A stretch of 52,297 nt of DNA from Streptomyces violascens (GCF_014649955.1 NZ_BMUA01000039.1:1-52297); one strand, 5' to 3'. Positions 41,569 through 51,780 are shown, numbered from the stretch's first letter. Notes: generated from the letters alone by a model not told the origin. Translations and numbers: made by a program.

Positions 41569-41599
41569 CCGCCATCCGGACACTCTGTCCAGATGGCGG
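41569..41599. promoter_or_regulatory. 31-bp near-perfect dyad in front of the ilvD -10
   Basis: 14-nt arms (left CCGCCATCCGGACA) around CTC match at 13 of 14 positions. A TAGGCT hexamer follows at 41610-41615, and TGTCCA inside the right arm would be its -35 with an 18-nt spacer. It looks like an operator covering the -35. Confidence 0.65.
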
Positions 41600-41644
41600 A
41601 GCCACGGCGTAGGCTCACACGCAGGCACACCCACACCCAGGGCA

Positions 41645-41668
41645 GCCCCCGCACGACGCGCCGGGGGC
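41645..41668 (+). promoter_or_regulatory. Stem-loop in the ilvD leader
   Basis: GCCCCCG and CGGGGGC close a 10-nt loop and end 5 nt before the GAGGAG ribosome binding site (41674-41679). It could tune translation; no leader peptide rich in Ile/Leu/Val was found. Confidence 0.4.
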
Positions 41669-41690
41669 CCCACCGAGGAGACGAGCGACG

Positions 41691-43541
41691 ATGCCCGAGC
41701 TGAGGTCCCGCACAGTCACCCACGGCCGCAACATGGCGGGCGCCCGCGCCCTTATGCGGGCCTCCGGTGTAGCGAGCGAGGACATCGGCAAGCCGATCAT
41801 CGCCGTGGCGAACAGCTTCACCGAGTTCGTCCCGGGCCACACCCACCTCGCCCCGGTGGGCCGGATCGTCAGCGAGGCGATCCTGGCGGCCGGCGCCGTC
41901 CCCCGCGAGTTCAACACCATCGCCGTGGACGACGGCATCGCGATGGGCCACGGCGGCATGCTCTACAGCCTCCCCTCCCGCGACCTCATCGCGGACAGCG
42001 TGGAGTACATGGTGGAAGCGCACTGCGCCGACGCCCTGATCTGCATCTCCAACTGCGACAAGATCACCCCCGGCATGCTGATGGCGGCGCTCCGCCTCAA
42101 CATCCCCACCGTCTTCGTCTCCGGCGGCCCGATGGAGTCCGGCAGGGCGACCCTGGTGGACGGCACGGTCCGCACGCTCGACCTGGTCGACGCGATCTCG
42201 GACGCCGTGAACGACAAGATCTCCGACGAGGACATCCTCCGCATCGAGGAGAACGCCTGTCCCACCTGCGGCTCCTGCTCCGGCATGTTCACGGCCAACT
42301 CGATGAACTGCCTGACCGAGGCCATCGGTCTGAGCCTGCCCGGCAACGGCTCGGTCCTGGCGACCCACACCGCCCGCCGCGCCCTGTACGAGAACGCGGC
42401 CCGCACGGTCGTGGAGATCACCAAGCGGCACTACCAGGACGACGACCACTCCGTCCTGCCCCGCTCCATCGCGACCCGCGCCGCGTTCGAGAACGCGATG
42501 GCGCTCGACATCGCCATGGGCGGCTCCACCAACACGATCCTGCACCTGCTCGCCGCCGCCCAGGAGGCCGAGCTGGACTACGGCCTCAGCGACATGGACG
42601 CCATCAGCCGCCGCGTCCCGTGTCTGGCCAAGGTCGCCCCGAACGTCGCCAAGAACCGTACGTACTACATGGAGGACGTGCACCGCGCCGGCGGCATCCC
42701 CGCGATCCTCGGCGAGCTGTACCGCGCGGGCCTGCTCAACGAGGACGTGCACACCGTCCACTCCCGCTCCATCAAGGAGTGGCTGGACGCCTGGGACGTG
42801 CGCGGCGGCTCCCCGTCCGAAGAAGCGGTCGAGCTGTGGCACGCGGCCCCCGGCTGCGTCCGCTCGGCGACCGCCTTCTCGCAGTCCGAGCGCTGGGACA
42901 CCCTGGACACCGACGCCGCCGAGGGCTGCATCCGGGACGCGGCGCACGCGTACAGCAAGGACGGCGGCCTCGCGGTCCTGCACGGCAACCTCGCCGAGGA
43001 CGGCTGCGTCGTGAAGACGGCCGGCGTCGACGAGTCGATCTGGACCTTCGAGGGCCCGGCCGTCGTCTGCGAGTCGCAGGACGAGGCCGTCGACAAGATC
43101 CTCCGCAAGGAGATCACCCACGGCGACGTGGTCGTGATCCGTTACGAGGGCCCCAAGGGCGGCCCCGGCATGCAGGAGATGCTGTACCCGACGTCGTTCC
43201 TCAAGGGCCGCGGCCTCGGCAAGACCTGCGCGCTGATCACCGACGGCCGCTTCTCCGGCGGCACCTCGGGCCTCTCCATCGGCCACGCCTCGCCCGAGGC
43301 GGCGTCCGGCGGCACGATCGCGCTGGTCGAGGACGGCGACCGCATCCGGATCGACATCCCCAACCGTTCGATCGAACTCCTCGTCCCCGAGGCCGAGTTG
43401 GCGACCCGCCGCGAGGCGCTGGGCGGGGTGTACGCCCCGAAGAACCGCGAGCGCAAGGTCTCGGCCGCGCTGCGCGCCTACGCGGCGATGGCGACCAGCG
43501 CCGACCGGGGCGCGGTCCGCGACGTGACGAAGCTGGGCTGA
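41691..43541 (+). CDS. ilvD: Dihydroxy-acid dehydratase
   Basis: 616 residues. It dehydrates dihydroxy-isovalerate and dihydroxy-methylvalerate in valine, leucine and isoleucine synthesis. The Fe-S cysteines lie in ICISNCDKITPGM and ENACPTCGSCSGMFTANSMN, and the C-terminal LITDGRFSGGTSGLSIGH is the family signature with substrate contacts. The ATG at 41691 has GAGGAG 11 nt upstream. It is not beside other ilv genes. A 31-bp dyad and a leader hairpin precede it. Confidence 0.97.
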   Translation: MPELRSRTVTHGRNMAGARALMRASGVASEDIGKPIIAVANSFTEFVPGHTHLAPVGRIVSEAILAAGAVPREFNTIAVDDGIAMGHGGMLYSLPSRDLIADSVEYMVEAHCADALICISNCDKITPGMLMAALRLNIPTVFVSGGPMESGRATLVDGTVRTLDLVDAISDAVNDKISDEDILRIEENACPTCGSCSGMFTANSMNCLTEAIGLSLPGNGSVLATHTARRALYENAARTVVEITKRHYQDDDHSVLPRSIATRAAFENAMALDIAMGGSTNTILHLLAAAQEAELDYGLSDMDAISRRVPCLAKVAPNVAKNRTYYMEDVHRAGGIPAILGELYRAGLLNEDVHTVHSRSIKEWLDAWDVRGGSPSEEAVELWHAAPGCVRSATAFSQSERWDTLDTDAAEGCIRDAAHAYSKDGGLAVLHGNLAEDGCVVKTAGVDESIWTFEGPAVVCESQDEAVDKILRKEITHGDVVVIRYEGPKGGPGMQEMLYPTSFLKGRGLGKTCALITDGRFSGGTSGLSIGHASPEAASGGTIALVEDGDRIRIDIPNRSIELLVPEAELATRREALGGVYAPKNRERKVSAALRAYAAMATSADRGAVRDVTKLG

Positions 43542-43544
43542 CGC

Positions 43545-43560
43545 CGCATCAGGTGATGCG
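43545..43560. terminator. Hairpin between ilvD and the convergent kinase gene
   Basis: CGCATCA and TGATGCG are perfect complements around GG. There is no T run. A 14-bp direct repeat, GGGCTGACGCCGCA, spans the ilvD stop (43535-43548) and recurs at 43568-43581. Confidence 0.45.
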
Positions 43561-43602
43561 CGGGGCCGGGCTGACGCCGCAACAGGCGGTGGGCCCGGCA
43601 GG

Positions 43603-45699
<2,097 letters not shown>

Positions 45700-45739
45700 G
45701 GTGCACCCCCGGTGTCCGTTGTACGCACGCGTCCGACGG

Positions 45740-45799
45740 AGCCTAGTCGATGGGGCGTACGGGCCCGATGGGGCTTGCTAGCCTGCGTGTTGCACGCAG
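45740..45799. promoter_or_regulatory. Divergent kinase/SH3 promoter with direct repeats
   Basis: Kinase -10 TAGGCT (minus, 45745-45740); SH3-gene -10 TAGCCT (plus, 45779-45784). Between them the 9-mer CGATGGGGC is repeated at 45748 and 45766 (18-bp period). A 7-bp dyad, CTGCGTG-TTG-CACGCAG (45783-45799), overlaps the plus -10 and start region. Confidence 0.6.
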
Positions 45800-45824
45800 A
45801 GTGAAACCAATGGGGGAGCTTCAC

Positions 45825-46121
45825 ATGGCATCAGAATCAGCCGAGTCGACGTCGTCCCAGTCGGCCTCGGGGACCCAGCGCTATCCGGTGGCCCCCGGCT
45901 GCGAACTGAACGTCCGCAGCGGCCCGGGCACGGGCTACTCGATCGTCGACGTCCTGCCCCAGGGCGCCACGGTCCCGGTGAACTGCCAGACCCCGGGCAC
46001 GCGGGTGTCGGGCCCGTACGGCACCTCGAACATCTGGGACAACATCGGCAACGGCCGGTTCGTCGCGGACGCGTACGTGAAGACGGGGAGCGACGGATAC
46101 GTGGCGCCGCGCTGCGGCTGA
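45825..46121 (+). CDS. Small SH3-like domain protein without signal peptide
   Basis: 98 residues. After a Ser/Ala-rich N-terminus (~20), the fold is a bacterial SH3 (SH3b) domain: LNVRSGPGTGYSIVDVLPQG, then NIWDNIGNGRFVADAYV. Three cysteines (26, 54, 97) may form a disulfide if exported, but no signal sequence or TM segment is present. The ATG at 45825 has GGGGGAG 6 nt upstream, and an in-frame ATG at 45810 is less likely. It could be a cytoplasmic or non-classically secreted protein. It is divergent from the PQQ kinase, which suggests a shared stimulus. Confidence 0.8.
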   Translation: MASESAESTSSQSASGTQRYPVAPGCELNVRSGPGTGYSIVDVLPQGATVPVNCQTPGTRVSGPYGTSNIWDNIGNGRFVADAYVKTGSDGYVAPRCG

Positions 46122-46143
46122 CGGGGTACGGGTCCGCCCCTGG

Positions 46144-46149
46144 GATAAT
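46144..46149 (+). promoter_or_regulatory. -10 hexamer GATAAT before the ATG at 46157
   Basis: GATAAT (5 of 6 to TATAAT) ends 7 nt before the start codon and no SD is seen, again suggesting a leaderless mRNA. Confidence 0.45.
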
Positions 46150-46156
46150 CGACCCC

Positions 46157-46666
46157 ATGAGCGAGCCCGAGAACCCCGAGAGCAAGGGCGGAAGCGCCGC
46201 GGGCCCCCGGCCCGAGCCCATCCGCTTCTTCGGCACGACGTGGGTGAACCACGACAACGGGTACGGGCTGCGCCGGGTGGGCGCCGCGGTCGGCTCGCTG
46301 GTGGCGGCGGTGGCGGCGTGCTTCGTGCTGCGCTTCGCGTACGAGGGCCTGCAGCTCTCGGACACCGGCGGCTTCGTGAACATCCTGGTGGTGGTGATGT
46401 TCGCGATCTGCAGCGCGCTGGCGTTCCGCAAGACCTGGGACGCCTTCTCGACCCGCCCGTCCGACCCGGAAGCGGACCGCTCACTCCAGGGCCTGAAGGC
46501 GATCGGCTTCATCGGCTCGCTGCTGGCGTACTTCTTCCGCACGTTCACAGAGGCCCCCGGCGAGGCGTTGCACCGCCAGGAATACGAAGCGGCCCGCGCC
46601 CAGTACGCCCGCCGCCGAGGCAACCCGTCAAAAACCCCGCCGAAGAAAAAGCCAAAGCGAAAGTAG
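46157..46666 (+). CDS. Membrane protein with basic C-terminal tail
   Basis: 169 residues. A polar N-terminal region (~40 residues with NHDNGYGLRRVG) is followed by two or three hydrophobic helices: ~41-63 (AAVGSLVAAVAACFVLRFAY), ~72-92 (GGFVNILVVVMFAICSALAF), and a third weaker one ~113-127 (LKAIGFIGSLLAYFF). The C-terminus is Arg/Lys-rich (KTPPKKKPKRK). Likely an inner-membrane EpsG-like or uncharacterised actinobacterial protein. No enzymatic motif is seen. Confidence 0.75.
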   Translation: MSEPENPESKGGSAAGPRPEPIRFFGTTWVNHDNGYGLRRVGAAVGSLVAAVAACFVLRFAYEGLQLSDTGGFVNILVVVMFAICSALAFRKTWDAFSTRPSDPEADRSLQGLKAIGFIGSLLAYFFRTFTEAPGEALHRQEYEAARAQYARRRGNPSKTPPKKKPKRK

Positions 46667-47197
46667 CCCGGGGCGACAGCGAGGACAGCGGCACCCGTGC
46701 AGGCTCCTGCTCCTGGGGAGGGACTGGGCACGCCTGCGGGCAGCGGGCGTCGCAGTTCCCAGCGCCCCTTGGAGGTCGACGGGCCGGGGTGCCCGTGACC
46801 GCCAACACCGCGCCCCCGAGCCCACCGTCGAGCGATGCCCACCCGCTGGAGCTGCCGGTGGTCGGTTGCTGGTGGTTCGGCACGTCCGCCAGTGCCTCTT
46901 GCTCGGGGTCCTGTGGAGCGGGGGTAGTGGCTCGTTGGCTCTGAGCTCGTCGTGGGGCGATGCTCACCCGCTGGAGCTGCCGGTGGTCGGCCGCCAGCGG
47001 CCTGGCACACCGATCAGTGCCTCTCCCTCGCGGTCCCGCCGAACGGGCGGGTGGGGGAGCACGCTTGTCCACCCACCGCCCCGCGCCCGCCAACGAACCA
47101 GCACCCCCACCCGCGGCCCAACCTTGCAAGGGAGCGGAACGGGCGGGCGGGTGGGAAAACACGCCCCCAACCCGCCCCACCCGGCAGACTCGCCCCC
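46667..47197. repeat. 531-nt gene-free region with an 80-bp duplicated element
   Basis: The 80-bp segment 46832-46911 recurs at 46957-47036 (63 of 80 identical by my alignment, differences mostly transitions; first 34 bp nearly perfect). At 46747-46770 lies a degenerate copy of the CGCAGTTCCC-type Streptomyces repeat also present at 33204. In copy 2 GGCCGC and GCGGCC form a tight hairpin; copy 1 lacks it. No credible gene is seen. Confidence 0.7.
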
Positions 47198-47953
47198 ATG
47201 ACAACCCGCGCGCTCTCCTTCAACGCCGCCGCCGCGCAATACGCCGCGAACCGCCCCTCGTACCCCCCGCTCCTCCTCGACGCCCTGGAGGAGCTGGCAG
47301 GGCGCCCCCTGAAGAACGCCCAGGTCGCGGACGTCGGCGCCGGTACCGGCATAGCCACCAGCCTCTTGCACGCCCGCGGAGCGAGGGTCACCGCGGTGGA
47401 GCCCGGCGACGGCATGGCCGCCGAGTTCCGCAGGAACAACCCCGGCATCCCCCTGGTGCGGGGCGACGGCAACCAGCTTCCCCTCGCCACCGCATCCGCG
47501 GACTTCATCACGTACGCCCAGGCCTGGCACTGGACCGACCCGGCGAAGGCGGGCCCGGAAGCCCGCCGCGTACTGCGCGAGGGCGGCGCGCTCGCCCTGT
47601 GGTGGAACACGTCGGACCACTCCGCGGAGTGGGTGGCCGCCCAGGACGCCCGCCTGCACGACTTCTTCCAGCACGACCACATCCGGCCGGCCAGCAGCGG
47701 CAACCAGCGAGGCGGTCACCCCTGGGCCGATGTCCCCGGCCTGGACTTCATGGAACGCGAAATCCCGCACACCCGCCGAGTCTCCCTCGCCACCCACCTG
47801 GCGAATCTCGGCAGCCATTCGGCGTTCCTGGTCCTGGGCGAGGAGAGGACGAGGGAGTTCATGGCGAGGGAGCACGAGTTCCTGAGCGAACTCTTCCCCG
47901 ACGGCACGGTGGAGGAGAGCTACGTGGTCCACCTACGCCTGGCCCTCAACTAA
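47198..47953 (+). CDS. Class I SAM-dependent methyltransferase
   Basis: 251 residues. Motif I VADVGAGTGIATSLL (SAM binding) is at ~42-56, the acidic motif II residue is in VTAVEPGDGM, and motif III-like ADFITYAQAWHWTDP follows. The build is that of small-molecule methyltransferases of the Methyltransf_11 group. No substrate-defining feature is visible. No clear SD precedes the ATG at 47198, whose upstream region is C-rich. Confidence 0.87.
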   Translation: MTTRALSFNAAAAQYAANRPSYPPLLLDALEELAGRPLKNAQVADVGAGTGIATSLLHARGARVTAVEPGDGMAAEFRRNNPGIPLVRGDGNQLPLATASADFITYAQAWHWTDPAKAGPEARRVLREGGALALWWNTSDHSAEWVAAQDARLHDFFQHDHIRPASSGNQRGGHPWADVPGLDFMEREIPHTRRVSLATHLANLGSHSAFLVLGEERTREFMAREHEFLSELFPDGTVEESYVVHLRLALN

Positions 47954-47959
47954 TCGCCA

Positions 47960-48001
47960 GGCACCGACAGTTGGGCACCATCAACCAGGCACCAACAGCC
48001 A
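47960..48001. repeat. Three tandem 14-bp repeats after the methyltransferase
   Basis: GGCACC starts at 47960, 47974 and 47988, exactly 14 nt apart, with consensus GGCACCRWCARYYR. They lie 7 nt after the methyltransferase stop and before the convergent membrane-protein gene. Confidence 0.6.
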
Positions 48002-48141
48002 AGCGCTACAACAAGGCGCTGACGGTCCGGCTCAAACACGCAGCCAAGCCCGCCCGCAGCCACCGCCCGACAGACCCCAACGCCCCCACCCACCCAGCCA
48101 GGCCACCCACCGAGCCAGACCAGCCAAGCCCGCCCCCTCAA

Positions 48142-48645
48142 CTACCTCCCCCACCCCCGCCCCACCTTCCCCACCAAGCCCACCACCCCCGCAACGACAA
48201 CGCCCCGCCACAGCCCGTCCCACACGCTGGTGAACAGCGGCTCGGACGTCACGACCTGGCGTACGACGACATCGCTGAGGAGCATGAGCGCGGCCGGCAC
48301 GGACGCGACCCGCCACGGGTGGGCCCGTGCCCAGCGTTGGATCCGGCGGTCCGCCCGCTCCGTACGCCCACCCCCGAGCGCCGCCCCCGCACCCCCCACC
48401 AGGAAGAACAGCATCAGCGCGACGGACCCGGCCCCGGCCGCCGCCACCGTGCCGAAGCCCTCCGCGACCGACCCGATCGCGAGCGACACGAGGCCGCCCA
48501 CCGCCCCGACCGCGGCCGCGGCCCCCCACGGCCCGAGCGACGCCGACGCGACGGCGAGATGCCGCGACTCGGCCCTGGTGATCACGGCGTCCCGGGAGCC
48601 CTGCGAGCCCTGCGAGCCCCGCGCGTTTTCCGAGTGATTCCTCAT
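48142..48645 (-). CDS. Hypothetical membrane protein
   Basis: 167 residues from the ATG at 48645. After a Ser/Gly/Gln repeat (GSQGSQGSR, encoded by a 9-bp tandem repeat) there are hydrophobic segments ~44-64 (GAAAAVGAVGGLVSLAIGSV), ~68-92 (GTVAAAGAGSVALMLFFLVGG) and two weaker ones toward the C-terminus (VASVPAALMLLSDVVV; GVVVAGVVGLVGKVG). The open frame runs further upstream to 49206, but only shadows of the ABC gene are encoded there. No family recognised. It is divergent from the ABC transporter. Confidence 0.65.
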   Translation of the reverse strand: MRNHSENARGSQGSQGSRDAVITRAESRHLAVASASLGPWGAAAAVGAVGGLVSLAIGSVAEGFGTVAAAGAGSVALMLFFLVGGAGAALGGGRTERADRRIQRWARAHPWRVASVPAALMLLSDVVVRQVVTSEPLFTSVWDGLWRGVVVAGVVGLVGKVGRGWGR

Positions 48646-48747
48646 ACGTCCAACGTCCGCGCCCCGCCCCCGCAGAGCCATGGGGGATGACCCTGACGGC
48701 CCCCCGAACCTTGACGCCAGAACCCCGAAAGGCGCACTATTCATCAC

Positions 48748-49572
48748 ATGGTGAATTACGACCCGAACCCCACGGGCAACAGCACCTCCCCAGGGCACGA
48801 CACCACCTCGGGCCCTCAGGGCGGCCCCGCCGTAACCGCCCGATCCCTCACCGTCGTACGCGGCGACCGCCAAGTCCTGAAGGCCCTGGACTTCACGGTC
48901 CCGCGCGCCCGCATCACCGGCCTCCTCGGTCCCTCCGGCTGCGGAAAGTCGACCCTGATGCGCGCGATCGTGGGTACGCAGGCGAAGGTCACCGGCACCC
49001 TCACCGTCCTCGGCGCCCCCGCAGGCACCCCGGCCCTGCGCGAGCGCATCGGCTACGTGACCCAGGACCCGTCCATCTACCAGGACTTGACGGTACGTCA
49101 GAATCTGGACTACTTCGCAGCCGTACTGAACCCCGGCCGAGCCCACCGCGCCGCCCGCGCGGAGGCGGTCACCCGGGCCATCACCGACGTGGACCTCACC
49201 AGCCACGCCGACGACCTCGCGGGCAGGCTCTCCGGTGGACAGCTCAGCCGCGTCTCACTCGCCGTCGCCCTGCTCGGCACCCCGGAACTGCTCGTCCTGG
49301 ACGAACCGACCGTGGGCCTCGACCCCGTACTCCGCCGCGACCTCTGGAACCTCTTCCACACCATCGCCGCCACCCGCGGCACCACCCTGCTCGTCTCCTC
49401 GCACGTCATGGACGAGGCGGAACGCTGCCACCGCCTGCTCCTCCTGCGCGAAGGCGTACTCCTCGCCGAAGACACCCCGGACGACCTGCGCACCCGTACG
49501 GCCACCGAAACCGTCGAGCAGGCCTTCCTCCACCTGGTGGACGAGGCCGCCCACCCGGAGACCTCCGGGTGA
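48748..49572 (+). CDS. ABC transporter ATP-binding protein
   Basis: 274 residues. Walker A GPSGCGKST (61-69), Q-loop near YVTQDPSIYQDL, signature LSGGQLSRV, Walker B LLVLDEPTVGLDP and the switch histidine in LVSSHVMDEAERC are all present: the DrrA/CcmA-like group of ABC-2 exporters. The first ~25 residues are a Pro/Gly/Ser tail. Its stop overlaps the permease GTG start (GTGA), so it forms a two-gene exporter. Substrate unknown; drug or lipid export is usual for this group. A TCAC/GTGA dyad surrounds the ATG. Confidence 0.93.
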   Translation: MVNYDPNPTGNSTSPGHDTTSGPQGGPAVTARSLTVVRGDRQVLKALDFTVPRARITGLLGPSGCGKSTLMRAIVGTQAKVTGTLTVLGAPAGTPALRERIGYVTQDPSIYQDLTVRQNLDYFAAVLNPGRAHRAARAEAVTRAITDVDLTSHADDLAGRLSGGQLSRVSLAVALLGTPELLVLDEPTVGLDPVLRRDLWNLFHTIAATRGTTLLVSSHVMDEAERCHRLLLLREGVLLAEDTPDDLRTRTATETVEQAFLHLVDEAAHPETSG

Positions 49573-50354
49573 CCGCACCACGACAAGCCGCCGACCCCCC
49601 ACCCCGAGGCCCGCTCATGCCCGCATCCCGCACCCTCGCGACCGCCGCCCGCGTCCTGCGTCAGCTGCGCCACGACCCGCGCACGATCGCGCTGCTCCTG
49701 ATCATCCCGTCGCTGATGATCATCCTGCTCCGGTACGTGTTCGACGGCAGCCCCGCCGTCTTCAACAGCATCGGCGCCTCGCTGCTCGGCATCTTCCCGC
49801 TGATCACGATGTTCCTGGTGTCCTCCATCGCCACCCTGCGCGAACGCACCTCGGGCACCCTCGAACGCCTCCTCGCCATGCCGCTCGGCAAGGGAGACCT
49901 GATCGGGGGATACGCACTCGCCTTCGGCGCGCTCGCCGTACTCCAGTCGCTCATCGCGACGGGCATCTCCGTCTGGCTCCTCGATCTGAACGTGGTCGGC
50001 TCCCCCTGGCTGCTGCTCCTGGTGGCCCTGCTCGACGCCCTGCTCGGCACGGCCCTCGGCCTGTTCGTCTCGGCCTTCGCCGCCTCCGAGTTCCAGGCGG
50101 TCCAGTTCATGCCGGCGGTGATCTTCCCCCAGCTCCTGCTGTGCGGCCTGTTCACCCCGCGCGACTCGATGCAGCCGGTCCTGCGCTGGATCTCGGACGT
50201 CCTGCCCATGTCGTACGCCGTCGACGCCATGACCCAGGTCCTCCACCACCCGGACGCGACGGCCACCTTCGCGAAGGACACGGGCATCGTGGCGGCGATC
50301 GCGCTCCTGGTCCTCATCCTGGGCGCGGCCACCCTGCCCCGCCGAACCCCCTAG
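49569..50354 (+). CDS. ABC-2 type transporter permease
   Basis: 261 residues from the GTG overlapping the ATPase stop (245 from the ATG at 49617, which also has a GAGG in range). About six hydrophobic helices are seen: LLLIIPSLMIILLRYVF, GIFPLITMFLVSSIATL, then LVALLDALLGTALGLFVSAF and PAVIFPQLLLCGLF. The RERTSGTLERLLAMPL stretch between helices is the hallmark of ABC-2 permeases. It pairs with the ATPase before it. Substrate not predictable. Confidence 0.92.
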   Translation: MTAPRQAADPPPRGPLMPASRTLATAARVLRQLRHDPRTIALLLIIPSLMIILLRYVFDGSPAVFNSIGASLLGIFPLITMFLVSSIATLRERTSGTLERLLAMPLGKGDLIGGYALAFGALAVLQSLIATGISVWLLDLNVVGSPWLLLLVALLDALLGTALGLFVSAFAASEFQAVQFMPAVIFPQLLLCGLFTPRDSMQPVLRWISDVLPMSYAVDAMTQVLHHPDATATFAKDTGIVAAIALLVLILGAATLPRRTP

Positions 50355-50444
50355 CCGTACCGCCCTTCGGACGCCCCCTTCGGCCGCCCGCCCCCGGTGC
50401 GAGGATGACGTCACGAAACGCCGCACCACCTGGAGGGTGACCGC

Positions 50445-51254
50445 ATGACCCAGACCGTCGCAGTCCTCGGCACCGGCAAGATCGGCGAGGCCCTCCTCAG
50501 CGGAATGATCCGGGCCGGCTGGCACCCGGCCAACCTCCTCGTCACCGCCCGCCGCCCGGAGCGCGCCGCGGAGCTCCACACCCGCTACGGCGTGGACACG
50601 GTCACCAACGCCGAGGCCGCCAAGCGCGCGGACACCCTGATCCTCGCGGTGAAGCCCCAGGACATGGGCAAACTCCTGGACGAACTGGCCCCGCACGTCA
50701 CGAGCGACCGCCTCGTCGTCAGCGCCGCGGCCGGCATCCCGAGCTCCTTCATCGAAGCCCGCCTGGCCTCCGGCACCCCGGTTGTACGCGTCATGCCGAA
50801 CACTCCCGTACTGGTCGACGAGGGCATGTCCGTGATCAGCGCCGGCAGCCACGCGACGCCGGACCACCTCGCCCATACGGAGGAAATCTTCGGCGGCGTG
50901 GGCAAGACCCTGCGCGTACCGGAATCCCAGCAGGACGCGGCCACCGCCCTCTCCGGCTCGGGCCCCGCGTACTTCTACTACCTGGTCGAGGCAATGACCG
51001 ACGCCGGAATCCTGCTCGGCCTGCCCCGCGCCCAGGCGTACGACCTGATCGTGCAGTCCGCGATCGGCGCCGCGGTGATGCTCCGCGACAGCGGGGAGCA
51101 CCCGGTGAAGCTCCGCGAGGCGGTGATGTCCCCGGCCGGCACGACCATCAGCGCGATCCGAGAGCTGGAGAACCACGGCGTGCGGGCCGCCCTCATCGCG
51201 GCCCTGGAAGCCGCCCGCGACCGAAGCCGCGAACTGGCCTCCGGCAACAGCTGA
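50445..51254 (+). CDS. proC: Pyrroline-5-carboxylate reductase
   Basis: 269 residues. It makes proline from pyrroline-5-carboxylate with NAD(P)H, the last step of the pathway. The dinucleotide motif GTGKIGEALL is at 9-18, VMPNTPVLVDEGMS and ATALSGSGPAYFYYLVEA are family signatures, and the C-terminal MSPAGTTISAIRELE is conserved. CTGGAGGGTG just upstream supplies the SD for the ATG at 50445. It converges on the gene at 51282 with a 27-nt gap. Confidence 0.97.
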   Translation: MTQTVAVLGTGKIGEALLSGMIRAGWHPANLLVTARRPERAAELHTRYGVDTVTNAEAAKRADTLILAVKPQDMGKLLDELAPHVTSDRLVVSAAAGIPSSFIEARLASGTPVVRVMPNTPVLVDEGMSVISAGSHATPDHLAHTEEIFGGVGKTLRVPESQQDAATALSGSGPAYFYYLVEAMTDAGILLGLPRAQAYDLIVQSAIGAAVMLRDSGEHPVKLREAVMSPAGTTISAIRELENHGVRAALIAALEAARDRSRELASGNS

Positions 51255-51281
51255 CCGGTCAAGCCCTCTCGTTACGCCTTC

Positions 51282-51767
51282 TCACTGCGCCTTCTTGCGT
51301 GGCTGCCGCAGCACAGCGGCGGCCACGCCCCCGCCGACGAGCGCCAGCGCACCCCCGCCGACCAGGCTCAGCACCCCGACGGGGGTATGCGGAAGGGCCG
51401 CACGCGCGGCCTGGAACGCGGTGCCCCCGGACGGCTTCTCGCTGCCACCGTCACCAGCTGAACGGATGCGGCTCTCCGACCCGGCACCGCGCGGCCGGAC
51501 CGCCCGAACGGTGCGCAGGTCCGCCGCGAGCCGGCTTCCCTCCTGGAGCTTCTCCTCCAGCCGAGCCACCTCAGCGGACGAGGCGAGGCCCGCCCGCGCC
51601 CGCTCGATCTCGACCCGGGTCTCTTGATTGACGGCGTCGACGACCCGCAGCCGTATGCGGGCGACGTGCTCGTCACCGTCCGCCGCACAGGCAGCGCCGG
51701 GCCCCACGGCCATCCCCAGCACGAGGAGGATCGCGGTGGCTACGGCCATCCGAAGAAGAGACCTCAT
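51282..51767 (-). CDS. Secreted, probably membrane- or wall-anchored protein
   Basis: 161 residues from the ATG at 51767. Signal peptide ~1-28 (LLRMAVATAILLVLGMAVGP, AXA-like site ACAA). A charged helical stretch (~45-95; VNQETRVEIERARAGLASSA) may form a coiled coil. The C-terminus is LPHTPVG, a hydrophobic segment (VGVLSLVGGGALALVGGGVA) and a basic tail (RQPRKKAQ), a layout like sortase sorting signals but with P instead of the usual G in LPxTG. A TAGCTT hexamer 7 nt upstream of the ATG supports this start over the longer ORF from 52001. Confidence 0.75.
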   Translation of the reverse strand: MRSLLRMAVATAILLVLGMAVGPGAACAADGDEHVARIRLRVVDAVNQETRVEIERARAGLASSAEVARLEEKLQEGSRLAADLRTVRAVRPRGAGSESRIRSAGDGGSEKPSGGTAFQAARAALPHTPVGVLSLVGGGALALVGGGVAAAVLRQPRKKAQ

Positions 51768-51774
51768 ACCCGCC

Positions 51775-51780
51775 AAGCTA
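51775..51780 (-). promoter_or_regulatory. -10 hexamer TAGCTT of a leaderless gene
   Basis: On the minus strand, TAGCTT ends 7 nt before the ATG at 51767. Confidence 0.45.

Noticed and set aside
48646..49206. Upstream extension of the minus-strand membrane protein
   Set aside because: The frame is antisense to the ABC ATPase gene; the protein part fits only from 48645.
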